Made by a program: the position numbers and the translations under genes | Assembly: GCA_003641465.1 (NCBI GenBank) | Contig: QNAJ01000015.1 | Coordinates: forward strand, 1-13,378 | Reading direction: 5' to 3' | Source: Verrucomicrobiota bacterium | GTDB taxonomy: Bacteria > Verrucomicrobiota > Kiritimatiellia > B70-G9 | Length of the DNA stretch: 13,378 bases | Notes under the pieces: model-generated | Told to the model about the DNA's origin: nothing | What the model saw: the letters and a program-made list of their open reading frames with translations, nothing else | The model's database searches: none | Part shown: positions 13,367 to 13,378 of the stretch, one piece after another | How positions within the stretch are numbered: position 1 is the first letter of the stretch | Layout: each line of letters starts with the position of its first letter

Positions 13367-13378
13367 ATGAACCCGGAT
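13367..13378 (+). CDS. Possible start of a plus-strand gene, cut by the window edge
   Basis: ATG at 13367 opens MNPD before the sequence ends. CAGGTG at 13356-13361 is a modest ribosome site 5 bases away, and a GTG at 13361 is in frame. Four codons allow no identification; the call rests on position behind a candidate promoter and hairpin. Confidence 0.2.

Overview
The window comes from a GC-rich bacterium. A Tat-type signal peptide, an MglA/MglB-type polarity pair and FHA-DUF4388 architecture suggest a Gram-negative-type cell outside the well-studied Proteobacteria, but I cannot place it in a phylum from this sequence alone. It is gene-dense chromosomal DNA. I see no rRNA, tRNA, transposase, integrase or CRISPR array.

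Layout. (1) 1-494, minus: the N-terminal part of GcvT, cut by the window edge. (2) 671-2304, plus: two coupled genes, a UVR-motif protein and a TatD-like metal hydrolase of the kind found in ebo clusters. (3) 2380-6419: a polarity/signalling island. A minus-strand gene encodes a long protein fusing a ComEA-like helix-hairpin-helix to a C-terminal Roadblock/LC7 domain, behind a near-consensus sigma-54-like site. It diverges from a plus-strand operon of MglA GTPase, MglB-like Roadblock protein and FHA-DUF4388 protein. (4) 6392-10252, minus: rpsO, pnp and a GT4-like glycosyltransferase. The last overlaps the FHA gene tail to tail by 28 bp. (5) 10402-13151, minus: a compact three-gene cassette of a Cys-rich exported peptide, a radical SAM/SPASM enzyme and an HPr-kinase-like P-loop protein. 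(6) 13152-13378: a control region with back-to-back candidate promoters and a terminator-like hairpin, then the possible start of a plus-strand gene.

The most interesting system is (5). The first gene encodes a ~123-residue protein with a twin-arginine signal followed by fourteen cysteines at exactly every fourth residue (Cxxx repeated 14 times, plus one earlier Cys). Next, 21 bp away, is a radical SAM enzyme with a CxxxCxxC cluster site, a Cys-rich SPASM-type region and PqqD/RRE-like folds at its C-terminus and possibly its N-terminus. Overlapping that by 10 bp is an HprK-like kinase. This reads as a RiPP-like maturation cassette: a cysteine ladder probably modified in the cytoplasm and then exported already matured through Tat. 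That function is inference. The repeat, the Tat motif, the enzyme motifs and the operon layout are visible directly.

Several starts differ from the longest open frames because Shine-Dalgarno spacing or family alignment favours an internal codon: MglA at 4504, the glycosyltransferase at 7564, the Cys-rich peptide at 13151, the UVR protein at 671 and the TatD-like protein at 1456.
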